From Axinella damicornis (Eukaryota > Porifera > Demospongiae > Axinellida > Axinellidae), in contig OZ007508.1 of the NCBI GenBank assembly GCA_963931865.1, positions 19,236,762-19,300,761 on the forward strand: a stretch of DNA of 64,000 nucleotides, read 5' to 3'. Positions 33,391 to 53,939 of this stretch are shown piece after piece. Numbering within the stretch: position 1 is the first letter of the stretch; the number at the start of each line of letters is the position of its first letter. A program made the translations under genes and the position numbers. The notes under the pieces were generated by a model. The model made no database searches and was not told the origin of the DNA. It worked only from the letters and a program-made list of their open reading frames with translations.

Positions 33391-35637
33391 ATGGATCCAA
33401 GAGATTGCTACCGTGATAAATTTGGAGAGGCAGGCGCTATTGTGCCTTGCACTTATTTCAATAATGAGTTGGTCTATTTTGGGCGCTCTCAAGTCGTTTA
33501 TCGTCTGGGAAATGAAATAGCTACCCTTGCGAAGGCTCTCATGGAGAGATTTCGTTTGGGACGCACGGCCGCGATCACTGGCTTCGATATTGCAACTGGT
33601 CGTGAGTTGATCCTCAAGTCCCGATGTGCGCTGATTATGAAGGAGTGTACATTTAGACCTCCCGTTGTAATTTGGGCCAAACGGCCGCAGTGGCCGCTTG
33701 TTGAACATTATTCGCACCCGTTTCAAAGTGCGCCGAGTGCCTCAGGAGGAGGTCAAATTGTGATCGCTCCCAGGCCTGCGAAACGTACCAGGTCCATTCA
33801 ACTGCCTATTTGGCTGAGGAGGGTGATCTACGGTTATGCAACTGTGCATGGTTTCGTACACAGTATACATGGCCGCTCCGGAAATAGAATTATTGGAGCT
33901 GCAAGCAGTTCTGGATATGGACGAGCTGTTGCTGCCTATTTCTTAACTCGAGAACACATTGGTGAAACTACTGGTGTGTGGTATATCCAACCAAACACAT
34001 TCCTTCAAGATGCAACTTTGAAATGCAAGAGAAGTGGTGGAGTCCAGGAGCTTTATACCCCGGTGTGTGGGAAATGGCGATGGACGTCTTCAGATTTTAT
34101 ACATGTACCAGTTGCTGAAGAAGCAGTGGCTAATGATTCTGGAGAGGTACCAGTATTGGTGCAAGCAATTGCGAAAGTAAGCAAAAATGCTGACGAATGC
34201 AAGAATTTCAGTCGAAGGTTTACTTCAACTGTTATTTCCATTATTACTGGACTAAATTGTCCACAACCAGCGTCTTACTTCAACTCATATAGTTTTGAAG
34301 AAAACCTGGTGACTTTTTTGGAGACCATACTCCACATCGATATTGATGGAGTACCTACTCTCCATGAAGTTAAGGCTGTAAGAAAGTCGTACTTTGAAGA
34401 GAATACAAATCAATTGCCTACAACAGTACTAGTTGGAACATTGGTTACTGCTTCAAGCGACCACAGACGTGAGATTGAACCACGATGTTATGATTGGGGA
34501 CTTAAATGTACTCTCCACGAAGTTAGGGCTATTAGAAAGTCCTGCTTCAAAGACGTTAACAGAAGTCCATGGCCAACGATAATTGGAAGGTTGGTTACTG
34601 TTACTGCTTACAACCAAAGTGAGGTTGAAACTAGTGAAGTAGTTGAAACTCTACTCCACTCTGATGATGATCTGGTGCTTAATCTCCGGCGTGAAGCTAA
34701 ACCTGTTAGAAAGTCATACTTCAGAGAGCAAAGTAGCCTTGATCCCAACTATGTAGGGGCAAATCAAGATTCGAATGCAGTTGTTAATGGCTCAACTTTC
34801 AAGGTTAGCATATTACGGAACCGGACGATAAGCATAGACGTGATCCAAATGTGTGTTTTCGACGAAACTATGCTGCTGTTACTGGTTAAGAACCAGGTGC
34901 TACTTCGAGGCGGAAGTCTTTCGTTCTGCGCAAGATGTCTGAATCGACAAGCTAAAACGTGCAGGAGCCACATCATCTCGAGATGTGTGCAAGGACAAAT
35001 TTTGGGGAACAATACATGCATTTGGATTTCTCAAAAGGAGGAGCTTGTATCGAGCAACAATTGCTGGTTTAGACTCCTGTGCCAAAATTGTGACAATTCT
35101 ACTTGTGTAGATGAAAACAAATATAAGAAACGATTTTGTGCTGAGGAGCTGAAGGTATCACCGCAGAAAATTCCTGCAGTCGAACTAAGAGTGATTTATG
35201 CATTCTTTTTCCGTGGAATCATGACCAATATTGACCTTCTGCTTTCTATAGCTAGAAATCAAGAATGGTGGGGAATTCTAAACTGTGTGCTTAGACTGCG
35301 TGAACAGTGTATCAAACCACGTTCAGCAATCAAAGTCAGTTCGTGCAAGCTACCAAATGATAGTGCACTGAGGAACCAGTCATTGGAATTTCCGATATTA
35401 GTTTCCTCGGAGAAATGGGGCTCATTCTTCTACCTACAGCTACGACAGTACTGCTACGCAATACCAATAGAGCAGCTGCAGCAAGATAGCCTTCAGGCCA
35501 ATTTCCCTGCTATCGCCAAAGCGATTAGTAGCAAGCTGGGGCAGAAGAGAGAAAAATACCTCAGGAACTTCTCCAAACCTATAAATCAAGCATTAATGGT
35601 GACTGGGTATGTCACTGGAGGCCAGCTGTTCATTTGA
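33391..35637 (+). CDS. Large Cys/His-rich protein of unknown family, copy A
   Basis: The ORF runs from the first in-frame ATG (33391, MDPRDCYRDKFGEAG) to 35637, 748 residues. It is open to about 33343, and an upstream exon ending at 33280 (PPQSF, donor GTAAGT) could join in phase at the CTCCAG before 33341. I recognise no known family. Visible features are a basic, hydrophobic N-terminal half; three diverged repeats about 51-57 residues apart (TLHEVKAVRKSYF at about 323, TLHEVRAIRKSCF at 374, LRREAKPVRKSYF at 432); then a likely metal site CARC (513-516), CRSHIIS, CIWIS and CQNC; then a C-terminal domain (LKVSPQKIPAVELRVIYAFF to TGGQLFI). The CxxC...CxSHII arrangement resembles zinc-binding knuckles of HNH-like or other nucleic-acid enzymes, but this is only a resemblance. 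Copy B at 38142 repeats the C-terminal third. Confidence 0.75.
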   Translation: MDPRDCYRDKFGEAGAIVPCTYFNNELVYFGRSQVVYRLGNEIATLAKALMERFRLGRTAAITGFDIATGRELILKSRCALIMKECTFRPPVVIWAKRPQWPLVEHYSHPFQSAPSASGGGQIVIAPRPAKRTRSIQLPIWLRRVIYGYATVHGFVHSIHGRSGNRIIGAASSSGYGRAVAAYFLTREHIGETTGVWYIQPNTFLQDATLKCKRSGGVQELYTPVCGKWRWTSSDFIHVPVAEEAVANDSGEVPVLVQAIAKVSKNADECKNFSRRFTSTVISIITGLNCPQPASYFNSYSFEENLVTFLETILHIDIDGVPTLHEVKAVRKSYFEENTNQLPTTVLVGTLVTASSDHRREIEPRCYDWGLKCTLHEVRAIRKSCFKDVNRSPWPTIIGRLVTVTAYNQSEVETSEVVETLLHSDDDLVLNLRREAKPVRKSYFREQSSLDPNYVGANQDSNAVVNGSTFKVSILRNRTISIDVIQMCVFDETMLLLLVKNQVLLRGGSLSFCARCLNRQAKTCRSHIISRCVQGQILGNNTCIWISQKEELVSSNNCWFRLLCQNCDNSTCVDENKYKKRFCAEELKVSPQKIPAVELRVIYAFFFRGIMTNIDLLLSIARNQEWWGILNCVLRLREQCIKPRSAIKVSSCKLPNDSALRNQSLEFPILVSSEKWGSFFYLQLRQYCYAIPIEQLQQDSLQANFPAIAKAISSKLGQKREKYLRNFSKPINQALMVTGYVTGGQLFI

Positions 35638-36128
35638 ATGTGTAACTGCATGTAATGTTTCACAGCCATGAGCAGAATGAGTTTTGTATCATTAAATTTA
35701 TTTTTGTCAGTTTTCAGTGGGTTTTCAGAAAGGGCCACTTTGGCTCAGCCCTAGGCCTGTTGTTATAGTTATTAGAGCTAGGTATACTTATCTTGTTCTT
35801 TTGTCAATTAAACCTGTATGAAGACATGTACAGTACTACTAGTTCTACAATTAAGTTTTTCTGCTGTAACTATATTATTTTTTTACTTGTTTTGTTCTGT
35901 TGTGTATGTGATGTATATATCACAACCTTGTGTGTCTTTGTTTTGTGCTTTGTTGTTTTTCTGGACATGACCATGCAACAATATATTATACTAAACCAAC
36001 CTTAACTCAAGCACCGGATGTGATGATGTCATACATGTAGCTAGTGATTGAGATTATATAGCTAGCTAGTGATGAATTAGCTACATCCAGAAACAATCCC
36101 AGATACCAGCACAGTCCGAATCCAATTA

Positions 36129-36862
36129 GGATCAGTTGGAATATACGGCACCTCGGAAATTAATTAATTATTCGAGTGGGCGGGGCTAGGCGAGTCACGT
36201 GGTGGTGTTGCCGAGCCGTAAAAGTGGTTGCTTAGCGCTTCGTGGTAGTCTCGCGGGGCGTCTGGCCCCGCGAGACTAGCTTCGTGGGGTCTGTCCAAGC
36301 GATCGGCCAGCATGCCCTGCTATGGTCACTTCGTGCAGCGAGCGAATGAAAAAAGCTCAGAGAAAGGTGTGTCAGTCCTTATACTTGAATCCATGGTGCC
36401 AGGTGGTATCGACGACATATTAACGACATAAAAGTATGGTGGAGGCGTACAAAAGTGACAAGAATCGTCTGAAAAGTCACAAGAATCATCCGAAAATGAT
36501 AGGAAACGATAGTGATTCTCTCCACTCCTCCAAACAACACTGGACCTATCTCCAGCAGGGACATGATTGAGCAGTTGCAGGTCACTAGTCACAAGTCTGA
36601 GTTCAGTTAGTGCAGCTGAGGGCCACAAGACTACAGACTCAAATCTTGGATTGCAGTAGCTCTGCAGTTTACTCAATTGCATTTTGCTGCCAAACTACCG
36701 CGCGCATGAACTTAATTTACTATAGCGCATGGGCGACTACCTACGTATACCGCGCGCATGCATGCACTTAATTAACCCCGCAACACCACCACGTGACTCG
36801 CCTAGCCCCGCCCACTCGAATAATTAATTAATTTCCGAGGTGCCGTATATTCCAACTGATCC
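36129..36862. mobile_element. 734-bp element with 83-bp terminal inverted repeats
   Basis: The left arm, 36129-36211, begins GGATCAGTTGGAATATACGG. The right arm, 36780-36862, is its inverse with essentially no mismatch and ends CCGTATATTCCAACTGATCC. Each arm contains TTAATTAATTATTCGAGTGG and GGCTAGGCGAGTCACGTGGT. A second hairpin (TAGTCTCGCGGGGC, 36246-36278) lies just inside the left arm. A 118-codon minus-strand frame (36326-36682) is inside but matches no transposase, so the element looks non-autonomous. The near identity of the arms suggests recent movement. Confidence 0.85.
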
Positions 36863-36920
36863 CTCGGCATAAACCGCACAAAATTGTTACGTGAGTTCAA
36901 AGTTCAATAGTCTACTTGCG

Positions 36921-37801
36921 AAGAGCATGGTTTCTTCCTGAACAAAGGTGAATTCAGGGACGCACTGCACCTTCGCTACGGATGGGACATACGGAACACT
37001 CCACAATCGTGTGTCTGTGGCTCCTCCTTCTCCATCAATCATGCCATGACCTGCAAGAGAGGCGGTTTCCCAATTCAGAGACATAATGAAATCAGAGACG
37101 TGACAGCCAAGCTTCTGACAGAAGTCTGTCATAATGTTGCAACAGAACCCCCTCTGCAGCCTCTGAGCGGTGAGACTTTCACCCACAGATCCGCCAATGT
37201 CAGCGCAGAAGCACGCTTGGACATAAAAGCTCGTGGTTTCTGGAACCAAACACAGGATGCCTATTTTGACGTGAGGGTTTTCCACCCGAATGCTCCGTGT
37301 TACCGGCTCCAGAGATCCAGCAGCTATTTACAAGCAACATGAATCTGCCAAAAAAAGAGAGTACAACCAGAGAATTCAGAACATCGAGCATGGTGTGTTC
37401 ACACCCTTGGTATTCACAACAACTGGCGGCATGGGACGTGAAGCATCCACGTTCTACAAACGTCTGGTCAGTATGCTGTCACACAAGCGAGAGAAGCCAT
37501 ACTCAATGCTCATGGGATGGCTAAGGTGCCGCCTGAGTTTTACCGTCATTCGCTCAGCCATCATGTGCGTACGTGGCACACGGTCCTCTTTCGGGAGACC
37601 TGTCAATGAGGAAGACCTGACCCTGGCATCCACCGAAGGCCAGGTGCCATATGAGAACATTTGAACATTTGAACATTTGTATCTACATATGCCTTGAGCT
37701 AACAGTGCAGATAGTGTTGTTTTCTATACTTTTTGTATGAGTTTTGTCCTGTACCTGTGGTTGACCCACAAAATTTCTTGACTCAAAAAAAAAATAAAAA
37801 A
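36921..37801 (+). mobile_element. 5'-truncated non-LTR retrotransposon fragment with target-site duplication
   Basis: The 15-base sequence AATAGTCTACTTGCG occurs at 36906-36920 and again at 37802-37816, directly after an A-rich tail (AAAAAAAAAATAAAAAAA). This is the signature of LINE-type insertion. The body encodes the C-terminal region found downstream of reverse transcriptase in many invertebrate non-LTR elements: FRDALHLRYGWDI, CVCGSSFSINHAMTCKRGGF, RHNEIRDVTAKLLTEVCH, ARLDIKARGFW, FDVRVFHPNAP, then in another frame IEHGVFTPLVFTTTGGMG and WLRCRLSFTVIRSAIMCVRG. The change of frame near 37305 shows decay. The reverse transcriptase and endonuclease parts are absent. Confidence 0.88.
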
Positions 37802-38141
37802 AATAGTCTACTTGCGCATTGTGCGTGCGTACACATACGCGTAAAAATAAAAATAAAAACAAATAAAAACAATGGTATATATACGACCGTGCGTATCGAT
37901 TAACGTTCATGCGCCCAGCAGCTAAGACGATCATTACAATTCTGCAGAAGATTGGTCTGTGAAACTGATTTCCATCAGTAGCTAGTTACGTACATTCCAG
38001 CTAGCTCTCACTGTACATGCAGCGCTGGGTGAAAGGCTGAAAGTCTTGACCCAAGAAACAATACACTTTACTCCTATCACCTGTGGGACAAACAGCACTA
38101 CTGTTTCGCAAGTTTCAATTTCACTTCTGTTGTCACTAACC

Positions 38142-38900
38142 ATGTCAATAAAGCAATTAATGAACATGAATCAGGTACTCCTTCGAGGTAGGAGTCCCAC
38201 TCTCTGTGCGAGATGTAATGATCAAGCTAAACTGTGCAGGAGCCACATCATCTCATTCTGTGTGCTAAAAGAAATTATTGGGAACAGTACGTGTATTTGG
38301 ATTGCTCAAAAGAAGAAGCTTGTGTCAAGCAAAAATTGCTGGTTTAAATTATTGTGTAGCACTTGCGAGAATTCTACCAGTAATGATGAAAATGAATTCA
38401 AAGAGCGATTTCGCACTGAAGAACTGAAGGTGTCACCACAGAAAATTCTTGCAGTCGAACTAAAAGTGATTTATGCATTCTTTTTCCGTGGAATCATGGC
38501 CAATATTGACCTCCATTCTATAGCTAGAAATCAAGAATGGCGGGGAATTCTAAAGTGTGTTCTTAGACTGCGTGAACAGCATATCAAACCTCGAGTAATC
38601 AAAGTTGTTTCGTACAAGCTATCAAATTATAGTGCACTGAGCCAGTCACTGGAATTTCCGATATTGATTTCCTCAGAGAAATGGGGCTCATTCTTCTACT
38701 TACGGCTACAACAGTACTGCTACGCAATACCAATTCAGCAGCAGCAGCAAGATAGCTTACAGGCCAATTTCCCAGCTATTGTCGAAGCCATTACTAGTAA
38801 GCTGCAACAGGAGAGAAGAGACTACTTCAGGAAGATCTGCAAACCTATCACTCCATCGATTGTGACTGGCTATGCTAGTGGAGGCCAGCTGTTAATTTGA
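38142..38900 (+). CDS. Cys/His-rich protein of unknown family, copy B (short)
   Basis: This is homologous to the C-terminal third of copy A (33391-35637), starting from NQVLLRG. It has CARC, CRSHIIS, CIWIAQKKKL, CSTCENS, LKVSPQKILAVELKVIYAFF and the same terminal TGGQL-type ending (SGGQLLI). The ATG at 38142 gives 252 residues, and the frame is open upstream to about 38046 without a better ATG. The N-terminal half and the three internal repeats of copy A are missing. It may be a truncated duplicate, a gene with undetected upstream exons, or the ancestral short form. Two copies keeping an open frame and the same Cys/His positions suggest selection on the C-terminal module. Confidence 0.65.
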   Translation: MSIKQLMNMNQVLLRGRSPTLCARCNDQAKLCRSHIISFCVLKEIIGNSTCIWIAQKKKLVSSKNCWFKLLCSTCENSTSNDENEFKERFRTEELKVSPQKILAVELKVIYAFFFRGIMANIDLHSIARNQEWRGILKCVLRLREQHIKPRVIKVVSYKLSNYSALSQSLEFPILISSEKWGSFFYLRLQQYCYAIPIQQQQQDSLQANFPAIVEAITSKLQQERRDYFRKICKPITPSIVTGYASGGQLLI

Positions 38901-39452
38901 ACATGTGACTGCAAGTACTTATAATAATAGTACATCTGTACCATCCTTACTGCATACGTTGAGTATCCCACACAACATCGCAAAGTTTACTCCATACGAT
39001 GGGAGTAGACATCAGTAGAATGAAAGTAGAATCCTAAGTGGATTTGTAGAATCTTGCTCTGACTCACGTACACTGCCAGTAATTACCATTCATAGCAACA
39101 GTTTCTATTTTCGACTTAGTTAGTTTAGAATTGAACACCAAAAAGGTATAATTCCAATAGTAGCTAACTCAGCACTATGACACCAAATTAAAACGGCATT
39201 TATTATAGTTAACTCAAACACATTGCTGTTGTAGCTTGTGATCTTTCATGTACCAGCATTTTCATATTTCATTATACGTTACACACTGGTTTCTACTGCA
39301 TACCTTACACTCAGACACCTATAGAAATGACTTGTTATTTCAGTAGAACTAGTCTGGCTCCCAGACCCAACCCATGAGTTGGGTCTGGGAGCCAGACAAA
39401 GCCAAACCATACCTCTACCACAGTGAATGTGCATAGCTAATTATAGAATACA
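38901..39452. other. Intergenic region with a perfect 46-base hairpin
   Basis: GTCTGGCTCCCAGACCCAAC (39352-39371), a six-base loop, then its exact inverse (39378-39397). Nothing else was recognised between copy B and the end of the EXD3-like gene. The hairpin may act in 3' end formation or be another short palindromic repeat. Confidence 0.6.
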
Positions 39453-49482
<10,030 letters not shown>

Positions 49483-49631
49483 TGCTACAATACTAGCCTC
49501 TTTCCCCGATCCATTCCAGTGTACAGGAATGAGACCACCAGAGCATGGAGAGAACTTCTTGTCAGCAATTGCTTTGTGAAACCTTCTACATACCTCTACT
49601 GTAAGATTCGTGCATATGGCTCAAAGCATAG

Positions 49632-50249
49632 CTATTTTCTGAAGAGTTCAGTTAGCTTATAGGCATACTGAATTTCTACTGTATCATTGAAGCCGCTTGG
49701 CCACTTCATCGTTGCCGCCATCATTGGCAGCAAGCAGCTATACCAGTCCTCTATGAGAACAAAGGCAATAACGTAGATCAGCTGAGACAAGTGAACTCAT
49801 GGCTGAGAGATGAGAGGAGCTAACTTGTCTGTGAGAGGGGATAGCACAAGCAAGTCTACAGCAAAATGTATAGTGACACAGGCCGTTGCATAAACATCAC
49901 AGAGGCTATTTTACGAGTCATAAATATAAATTAGCCTCGTTCCCAGGCTCTCCCACGTGCGACGAAAAGCTGGGCGGGGCCTGAGAACGAGGCTAAATAT
50001 AAATCACATTACCCACACCTGGTAGACATTCCGCTGACTGGAGATCTCAGTTTCCGGGTGGCTATGAAACATTTCTATGTGTTCTTTCCCCCTTTCTCCC
50101 TCTTCACTGCTCCGGCTTGTGTTATCACTGCCCCCCTCTGTCCCACGTCCTCCCTCCTTCTCCTGGTCTGCCTGTACCAGCTCTCCTGCCCACACCAATA
50201 CCTGACGCAGCCCCAGGACAACTGAGACCATCAGGCGCCTCACCAGCAG
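49632..50249 (-). CDS. Two C-terminal exons of an unrecognised minus-strand gene
   Basis: Exon 50249-50019 has a CTCCACAG acceptor and a GTGTGG donor. It encodes LLVRRLMVSVVLGLRQVLVW, then AGELVQADQEKEGG and an acidic Ser-rich stretch ending RNVYQ. Exon 49748-49632 keeps phase and encodes DWYSCLLPMMAATMKWPSGF to LTELFRK, then a stop. Phase and codon pattern look real, but the family is not recognised. It may be the 3' end of the gene starting at 53758 or a separate gene. It stops about 150 bases upstream of the EXD3 N-terminal exon on the same strand, so an alternative is that it forms part of a longer EXD3 transcript. Confidence 0.45.
49933..49997. repeat. AGCCTCGTTCCCAG-family hairpin
   Basis: TAGCCTCGTTCCCAGGCTCT and GGGCCTGAGAACGAGGCTA surround GTGCGACGAAAAGCTGGGCG. 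Further members occur at 50384-50420 and 50966-51007 (TTAGCCTCGTTCCCAGGC / GCCTGGGAATGAGGCTA). Confidence 0.8.
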
Positions 50250-51604
50250 CTGTGGAGTAGGGATACTTTACCATACAAGTAAACACAGTTTCTATCCAGT
50301 AAAATACAACGGTCTTTAAGTTAATACCTGGATTTGGGACTCACTGGCGACAGATCACACACACGTGGGCCTTGGCGAAAATAGCAGCCTCGTTCTGGAA
50401 TTCCCAGTCCCGGCATAATTAGGGTCCTCGGATTGGAATAGGATCTGAACGGGGCGGGTGCTAAATGCGCATGCGTACGCGCGCCCCAGTTCCGTCAGCA
50501 TTGTAGAATGCTGCATGGCACACGTAAAGAACCAAAATTATAAGACCAAACTAAGCATGTCATTCACATGCGAAAGGTGGACTCACTTCAGTCCATAGTC
50601 TGGTTTCGAGCACTAGAAAAAAAGTTACGTTTTATGGTTTACAAAATGTATACTGTATCTAATCAAATGCAAAGTTTAATTCAGGTGTTGTTGCATTCTA
50701 AGTAATGCATGGAACACCAGGTTTTGTATACATTACATCAATGATCAAATCTTCATTGCACGGTACAATTCTATATAAGTTTTGTAAGCAGTAAACCTGG
50801 CCTGAAGGTGGAGAAAACAATTAGGTTCTATGGTGACCAAATTCTAGACTTTATGCATAATTTTGTATGAGTTTGAACTGGTATGAAATCTGACTTGATG
50901 ATGAAGTACCAAAGGATTCGGTACACTCCAAATGTCATATGACAAGCCCATCCCCAGTCCACGATTAGCCTCGTTCCCAGGCTGGTGGAGCCTGGGAATG
51001 AGGCTAGACCATATAATAAGGTTCCACACACGATTATTCTTCTCAAGAAACACCTCGGTCAACATTTAAATCAGCAACAAGACTTAACCATGTCTCTAGT
51101 CCAACATAATTATGTATGACTGTACAAGTTGTTCGCTGCAACTACGACTTGGGTTGTTGCAGATGAACTTTGAACTGGATGATGTGCTCTGCTGAAAGCC
51201 CAGAGAAGTGACTTGCCATATTTTGTGATGGGGCAAGGACGTTCTGATGGCTCCCCAGGTTGCCTTCCATTTACATTTCTGGTTGAGATAAAATAAAGAT
51301 ACTATGACAGCAATAATTAACGATGATGTATATCATGAAGAAGGGAGGTGGGTGTCGTCAAGGAGAAATGACAGCCATTGCAACATTCAGGGTACACAAC
51401 ATACTGTAGTCGCACGTTATTAGGCGCATGCACCTATATCTCCACAGGAAGGAAATATAAGTGAGATGCGAACGACATTCTTGGGAATTATACCTTTTTC
51501 CACTCTGCACTGAAGTCGAAACTGATTCAACTTAGCTGAGATGAGAGTCGAACTTGCACTTAACAGCGAATATGCACCTATAGGTAATGCCCGACTACGG
51601 TTAG

Positions 51605-51676
51605 TCTAGCTGCTAGACCCTCCTCTCCCTCCCGGAAATGAAGTAACGGAAACGCGGAAGGGAGAGGAGGATCTAT
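51605..51676. repeat. AGACCCTCCTCTCCCT palindromic element, copy 1
   Basis: CTAGACCCTCCTCTCCCTCC, GGAAATGAAGTAACGGAAAC, then GGGAGAGGAGGATCT: inverted ends around a conserved centre. Copy 2 lies at about 52345-52430. Confidence 0.75.
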
Positions 51677-52344
51677 AATATTATAGCAGAACCTGAACGG
51701 TTTCTCGTTGCATGAAGTAATGAAGCCATAATGCTTCGTAGTCAGTATTAATTGTGTTAACGAGATTGGTGTGAACAACATAACTAAGCAGTGGCGCAGA
51801 AAGGCTAGTTGCATCACTGGCAATCTACGGTTGTGAGCAAGGAGGCAGAAAGTCGGCGAGAACAGTGTAGCACGGAGCTGGGACGACAGTTGGAGATCGT
51901 GGTAGGTAGCGTTGCCCACGGGATTGCTCAATATTGTGCAGAGAAACTGCAGCTTGCAGATATGCTACACAGTGACCTTGCCAACTAAAGCAGCAGCTGA
52001 CAAAGCAGTTAGCACACTACCAGAGTGCCTGCTCGGCAGCGGGTGGAGTTCAGACCACGGAGTGCGTTCTGAGATAGCTCAGCGATCTCTACCAGCAAGG
52101 ACGCATAGAATTGCTCTCTTTTGTCAGCTCCCAATATCCCAAGCTCTTGCTCGTACCCAAGCGCGTCTTCAATATCTTCTGGTTTAACCGTCTCCTCGTA
52201 CAGTAGCTTGCTCAACGAATGCCATATTAATATCTGTACTAATTTCTCTCGTGCGAAACCGCAGAGGTATGATGTAACCGCTTGCAAGATTTTCGAAAGT
52301 GCAAGCTGATTGGTCAGTTCGAAACCAATTTCGTGCAAGTTCCG

Positions 52345-52430
52345 CTAGACCCTCCTCTCCCTTCTGCGTTTCCGTTATTTCATTTCCAGGAGGGAGAGGA
52401 GGGTCTAGCAGCAAGACTAGACTACTGTAT
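52345..52430. repeat. AGACCCTCCTCTCCCT palindromic element, copy 2
   Basis: CTAGACCCTCCTCTCCCTTC, then CGTTTCCGTTATTTCATTTC, then GGGAGAGGAGGGTCTAG. The centre is inverted relative to copy 1, showing the two copies lie in opposite orientation. Confidence 0.75.
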
Positions 52431-52593
52431 GCGAACTGAACATTGTTATGTGTACATAGCTATGTGAACCCTTCATGATTATCCTGTATATGGGCCAACA
52501 CACTAACCAAGCTAAGTATAATAGCAGGAAATACTCAAAAAGTGAAGTGGTCACATGACGGACTCAAACCTATTATGGTTCACAGCTACTTAC

Positions 52594-53758
52594 TCGATAA
52601 CTTTGCTGTCATTTCTTTTGCCTGTGAAGGTCTGCAACATAGCTCCCCTTCCTTTTCTCATTCTGGCAAAGAACACCTTTTACAAGAAACTGTAGAATGA
52701 AGGGAACAGGTACATAATTACGTTAAGGTAAAGATGTTCATAGTTTCTTGAACTTACACTTCACTTCTCCTTCAGTGAAATGAGGAAACTGTCCACAAAC
52801 TTCCTTCACAACAGGTTCCGTCACAACATGATTAGTAAACCTCTGCCTGCATGATTATACAACATAAAATGGTTTAACAGCCTTCTCCCAAAGTTTCAAT
52901 CAGCAATGCACAAAATGGGCTATTCCATTAATAAAGGATACACCCCCTATCGAATTTGCGCACCCCGGGACAGAAAATATGCCTTCTACACCGTGCGACA
53001 GACATTAGTATATGGAAGTATGCAGACAGTTCCCATAAACTTAGAGAGATTTATGACAGAATACGGAAACTCGGTGAATCCCAGTAGGACAAATTAGTTG
53101 CTCATCAGTGGGGGGAGTAGCCTTATTTAATGGAATAGCACAATGCCCAACCCATGTCAAACTTAGCTAGAATCATCCCTCCCTGTGATAGGCATGATCA
53201 TTTAAATAGTGAATGGAACAGCTAAAAATGGAGAACGTGTCTAGTTGGCAAATCAATGTGCAGTACCTTAGTTTGTTCAGCTTGCACAGACTGGAGGGAA
53301 TTCTTGACCTCTTGAATATCGCCCTGAGTGTTCTCCCGGTAAGCAGCAATAACTTGCAGTACTTCTTCAGATTTTTCCACCAATTGGCGTGTACATGACG
53401 GTACCGCGTATTGCATGTTCTCTTTATCAGCTTCGCCTCCTTCATCGCTGCTAAAGGGTTCCTGAGGACCGCGAAATGTCCAAACTATCATTGAAACAAG
53501 CTTCTCTATTACGCACAGCTGCTCATTGGCAGCTGCTCTTGTCGAACAGGAACACTACGCATGCGCGGGTTACCAAATGACCTTTAACCTTTCGCACTGA
53601 CATGCATTGACAAAGCTTGTCTCAGCGATTGCCAGAGCCAGTTCCAGTGCTGGTGGAGACAAGCATTCCATGACTGCCATTCCGTGAGTGTCTAGACTAT
53701 CCTTAACGGTTTTGTACATCGATGCTCCGTTTTGGCAGTACGCTTTAATTAGAATCAT
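52594..53758 (-). CDS. Unrecognised multi-exon gene, N-terminal part
   Basis: The ATG at 53758 opens MILIKAYCQNGASMYKTVKD...ALELALAIAETSF. A second exon, about 53451-53274, begins EPFSSDEGGEADKENMQYAV and contains a probable coiled coil (VEKSEEVLQVIAAYRENTQG...VQAEQTK). A third, about 52846-52770, reads RFTNHVVTEPVVKEVCGQFP HFTEGEV. A fourth, about 52677-52594, may read VFFARMRKGRGAMLQTFTG. Splice phases between exons 1-2 and 3-4 were not settled. No family is recognised; a coiled coil followed by a basic C-terminal part suggests a structural or nucleic-acid-associated protein, which is speculation. Confidence 0.4.
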
Positions 53759-53939
53759 AGCCTGAGCGAAGTTGCACGCACAATGACAGTCTCAGTAATC
53801 ATCAGTGAGCATAGTACAACCTAGTCTCGTGTGGCCCAGACCCTTCCTGCGATGATTAGTGGGGCTGGGCAAAAGGGGGGGGGGGGGAGGGAGTAATAAT
53901 TAATGCACTGATTTGTCACTGAAGGACTCCACTCTAATG

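Noticed and set aside
36326..36682. 118-codon frame inside the 83-bp-TIR element as a transposase
   Set aside because: No catalytic motif or family resemblance, and too short; not called as a gene.
52009..52338. Minus-strand ORF with SKLLYEETVKPEDIEDALGY
   Set aside because: Looks somewhat coding but has no ATG, begins inside a palindromic repeat and has no settled splice sites; left out as a gene and only mentioned in the findings.
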